NCBI RefSeq assembly: GCF_001509475.1
Contig: NZ_LLZG01000394.1
Coordinates: 1-56,012, forward strand
Source of the DNA: Streptomyces regalis
GTDB taxonomy: Bacteria; Actinomycetota; Actinomycetes; Streptomycetales; Streptomycetaceae
Reading direction: 5' to 3'
DNA length: 56,012 nucleotides
The translations under genes were made by a program, and so were the position numbers. This document shows, one piece after another, positions 54,275-56,012 of the stretch (positions are counted from its first letter, which is position 1; each line of letters opens with the position of its first letter). The notes beneath the pieces are model-generated. The model ran no database searches. It saw only the letters and a list, made by a program, of their open reading frames with translations, and had not been told where the DNA came from.

Positions 54275-55660
54275 ATGAACATGCCCCGCCGAAACCTGCT
54301 GACGGGGGCGGCCGCTGCGGCCGCGGCCACCCTGACCTCGTCACCGGCGACCGCTGCGCCCGGCGGAAGTCGACACCCCGGCTCAGCACACCTGGCGAGA
54401 GAGACGGCCACTGTCATGCCGAAAGGCCGGATCCTGATCCGCAACGGCCACGTTATCGACACCGAACCCCAGCCGGTCGTCCACGCCCGCACCGACGTCC
54501 TGATCGAGAGGGGCCGGATCGTCGCTGTCGGGCGCAACCTCCGCTCCGACGGCGCCATGGTCATCGACGCCACCGACCGCATCGTGCTCCCGGGCTTCGT
54601 CGACACCCACCGGCACATGTGGCATTCGGCGCTGCGCAGCGCGGCCGTGGACGTCGACCTCGACGCCTACTTCCGGCTTCTGGGGCAGGTCGGCCCGAAG
54701 TTCCGGCCGCAGGACGTGCACATCGCCACGCTGGCCGGCGCACTGGAGTGCCTCGACGCCGGCATCACCACTCAGCTGGACTTCGCGCACATCGCGTACT
54801 CGCCCGAGCTCGCGGACGCCGCCGTCGACGCCCTGAAGGCGGCTGGGCTGCGCGCGGTCTTCGGCTACGGCACCCCGGTCAACGTCACCGGAGGCGGGAA
54901 GCTCGCCGACGTCTGCCGGATCCGCGAGCGTCTGGCGGACGACAACGCGCTCGTCACCATGGCGTACGCCCCGCTCGGCCCCTTGTCGACCCCGATGGAG
55001 ACGGTGGCCAAGGACTGGCGCATCGCCGACGAGCTGGACCTGCCGCTGACGATCCACCTCGCCAGCACCCCCGTCAACGAACGCCCCGTCTTCGCCCTGC
55101 GCGACGCCGGACTGATCCGCGAGAAGACCCTCTACGTCCACGGCAACGGGGTCGGTGACGACGAGCTGAAGCTGATCGCCGACTCGGGCGCCACCGCCTC
55201 GGCCACGCCCGGCGACGAGGCCGGCCGCCTGCGGCGCGCCGGTATCACCACCGGCACCGGCGTCGACACCGTCGCCTTCGCCCCCGGCGACATGTTCTCC
55301 ACGATGCGGGCAGCACATCTCGCCGGCCAGATCGCCGAGGACCCCCGGATGACCGCCAAGGACGTCTTGCGGATGGCCACCCTGGACGGCGCCGCCGCGA
55401 TGGGACTGGCCGACCGCACCGGCTCGCTGCGCCCCGGCAAGCAGGCCGACGTCATCATGCTCCGCCTGGACGACCTCAACATGCTCACCGCCGAACGTGA
55501 CCCCATCGCGGCCGTGGTCACAGCGGCACAGCCACACAACGTGGACACGGTCCTCGTGGCAGGGAAGGTCGTGAAGTTCGCGGGCCGGCTGGTCCACGCC
55601 GATCTCCGCCGTACCGCCCGGGCCCTGCGCGCCACCGCGGCCGCGATCAGCGCCCGCTGA
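54275..55660 (+). CDS. Tat-exported amidohydrolase (cytosine deaminase-like)
   Basis: A 461-residue protein from ATG 54275. The N-terminus MNMPRRNLLTGAAAAAAATL is a Tat signal ending near ATA-A. The domain is a metal-dependent amidohydrolase: the beta-sandwich GRILIRNGHVIDT, metal site VLPGFVDTHRHMWHSALRS (HxH), LTIHLASTPVN and YVHGNGVGDDE (two further His), and the C-terminal AAAMGLADRTGSLRPGKQAD. The barrel order is complete. This chlorohydrolase/deaminase branch acts on heterocyclic amines or related ring compounds. The terminal Asp motif is less clear (GTGVDTVAF). It is a single gene with no close partner. Confidence 0.85.
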   Translation: MNMPRRNLLTGAAAAAAATLTSSPATAAPGGSRHPGSAHLARETATVMPKGRILIRNGHVIDTEPQPVVHARTDVLIERGRIVAVGRNLRSDGAMVIDATDRIVLPGFVDTHRHMWHSALRSAAVDVDLDAYFRLLGQVGPKFRPQDVHIATLAGALECLDAGITTQLDFAHIAYSPELADAAVDALKAAGLRAVFGYGTPVNVTGGGKLADVCRIRERLADDNALVTMAYAPLGPLSTPMETVAKDWRIADELDLPLTIHLASTPVNERPVFALRDAGLIREKTLYVHGNGVGDDELKLIADSGATASATPGDEAGRLRRAGITTGTGVDTVAFAPGDMFSTMRAAHLAGQIAEDPRMTAKDVLRMATLDGAAAMGLADRTGSLRPGKQADVIMLRLDDLNMLTAERDPIAAVVTAAQPHNVDTVLVAGKVVKFAGRLVHADLRRTARALRATAAAISAR

Positions 55661-55844
55661 CCGGAACCCACCGCCTCCGGCTCTGACCGCAGGGACCTTG
55701 AACATCAGCGCCGACGCGCTGTTGCTCATCCGACGCACTGACGGTCGAACTCCCACATGCCGCCCGCCTCCATGTGCTTGTCCGATGCGGCTGTCCTATG
55801 ACACTGAACCTTGAGCGTGTGCCATCGATTCCTAATGCCGTTTG

Positions 55845-56012
55845 TCAAGCCGCGAGGGCCGTCGGCGGCGTGAGCTCGTAGCACCGTCCGTCGCGCAGGA
55901 GGGCCCAGAGGACGTTGACGCGGTGACGGGCCAGCGCGAGGACAGCTTGGGTGTGCCGCTTGCCCTCGGCTCGTTTGCGGTCGTAGAACCGGCGGGACTC
56001 GTCGCAGTGCCG
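55845..56012 (-). mobile_element. 3' end of an IS110-family transposase
   Basis: The minus strand, cut by the window edge, ends with ESRRFYDRKRAEGKRHTQAV and LALARHRVNVLWALLRDGRC, then stops at TGA (55847-55845). The FYDRKRAEGKxHxxAxxALARR pattern is the C-terminal Transposase_20 end of IS110-type DEDD recombinases. The N-terminal RuvC-like domain lies outside the window, so integrity cannot be judged. Confidence 0.8.

Overview
The window looks like a stretch of a Streptomyces (or very close actinomycete) chromosome. It is strongly GC-rich with G/C-rich third codon positions. Translationally coupled ATGA/GTGA operons are common, and so are Tat-dependent secreted enzymes, secreted ricin-type lectin modules, an LAxTG sorting signal and SpoIIE-type phosphatases. 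Insertion-sequence debris is dense (IS701, IS5, IS3, IS481, IS630 and IS110 type, nearly all broken) and many genes are decayed, so this is an accessory region, probably in a chromosome arm.

Region 1 (1-6 kb): behind an IS701 remnant lies an unusual two-component pair on the minus strand. The sensor (2135-5224) has two RNase III-like folds that lack most catalytic acids, two double-stranded-RNA-binding domains and a C-terminal histidine kinase. Its stop codon overlaps the start of a response regulator (930-2138) whose output module carries a canonical HEPN motif (RNxxxH) instead of a DNA-binding domain. A divergent zinc-ribbon protein (5223-5981) may be a third component. I infer an RNA-sensing, RNA-acting signalling system, possibly for phage defence. 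I know of no description of it and rate it the best candidate for a new system here.

Region 2 (6-10 kb): IS wreckage. It contains an IS5-type element at 5990-6884, a deleted inverted copy of it, an orphan IS3 orfA, an NRPS condensation-domain relic and an IS481 relic. The first of three copies of a conserved 18-codon micro-ORF is here; the others are at 20818 and 29018.

Region 3 (10-16.1 kb): a compact peptide-type cassette. It has an ABC exporter (ATPase plus two permeases), a 22-residue lysine-rich peptide gene with a perfect Shine-Dalgarno and flanking hairpins, an M16 zinc peptidase, a GNAT-like protein and a nucleotidyltransferase-like protein. It resembles a RiPP gene cluster without a recognised modification enzyme.

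Region 4 (16-21 kb): decayed genes, namely an alkaline-phosphatase-superfamily pseudogene, a small AtzG-like gene, an amidase pseudogene and a fragment of an FAD/NAD(P)-binding protein.

Region 5 (21-29 kb): a GT87-like mannosyltransferase and a methyltransferase on the minus strand. Divergent from them is a plus-strand operon with a TusA-radical SAM fusion, a DoxX-like membrane protein and a PhnD/PhnC/PhnE-like ABC importer whose binding protein resembles the putative selenate group.

Region 6 (29-39 kb): a PhoX phosphatase and IS-broken fragments, then an arabinoxylan-degrading cluster. This has a GH62 arabinofuranosidase divergent from a GH10 xylanase and a CE1 esterase, separated by a control region with several perfect dyads.

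Region 7 (39.7-56 kb): a cyclase-family hydrolase, a multidomain SpoIIE phosphatase, a sugar-type ABC importer and a second SpoIIE phosphatase. After these come an alpha/beta hydrolase, a divergent XRE regulator/SDR pair, a truncated secreted protein, a Tat-exported amidohydrolase and the 3' end of an IS110-type transposase.
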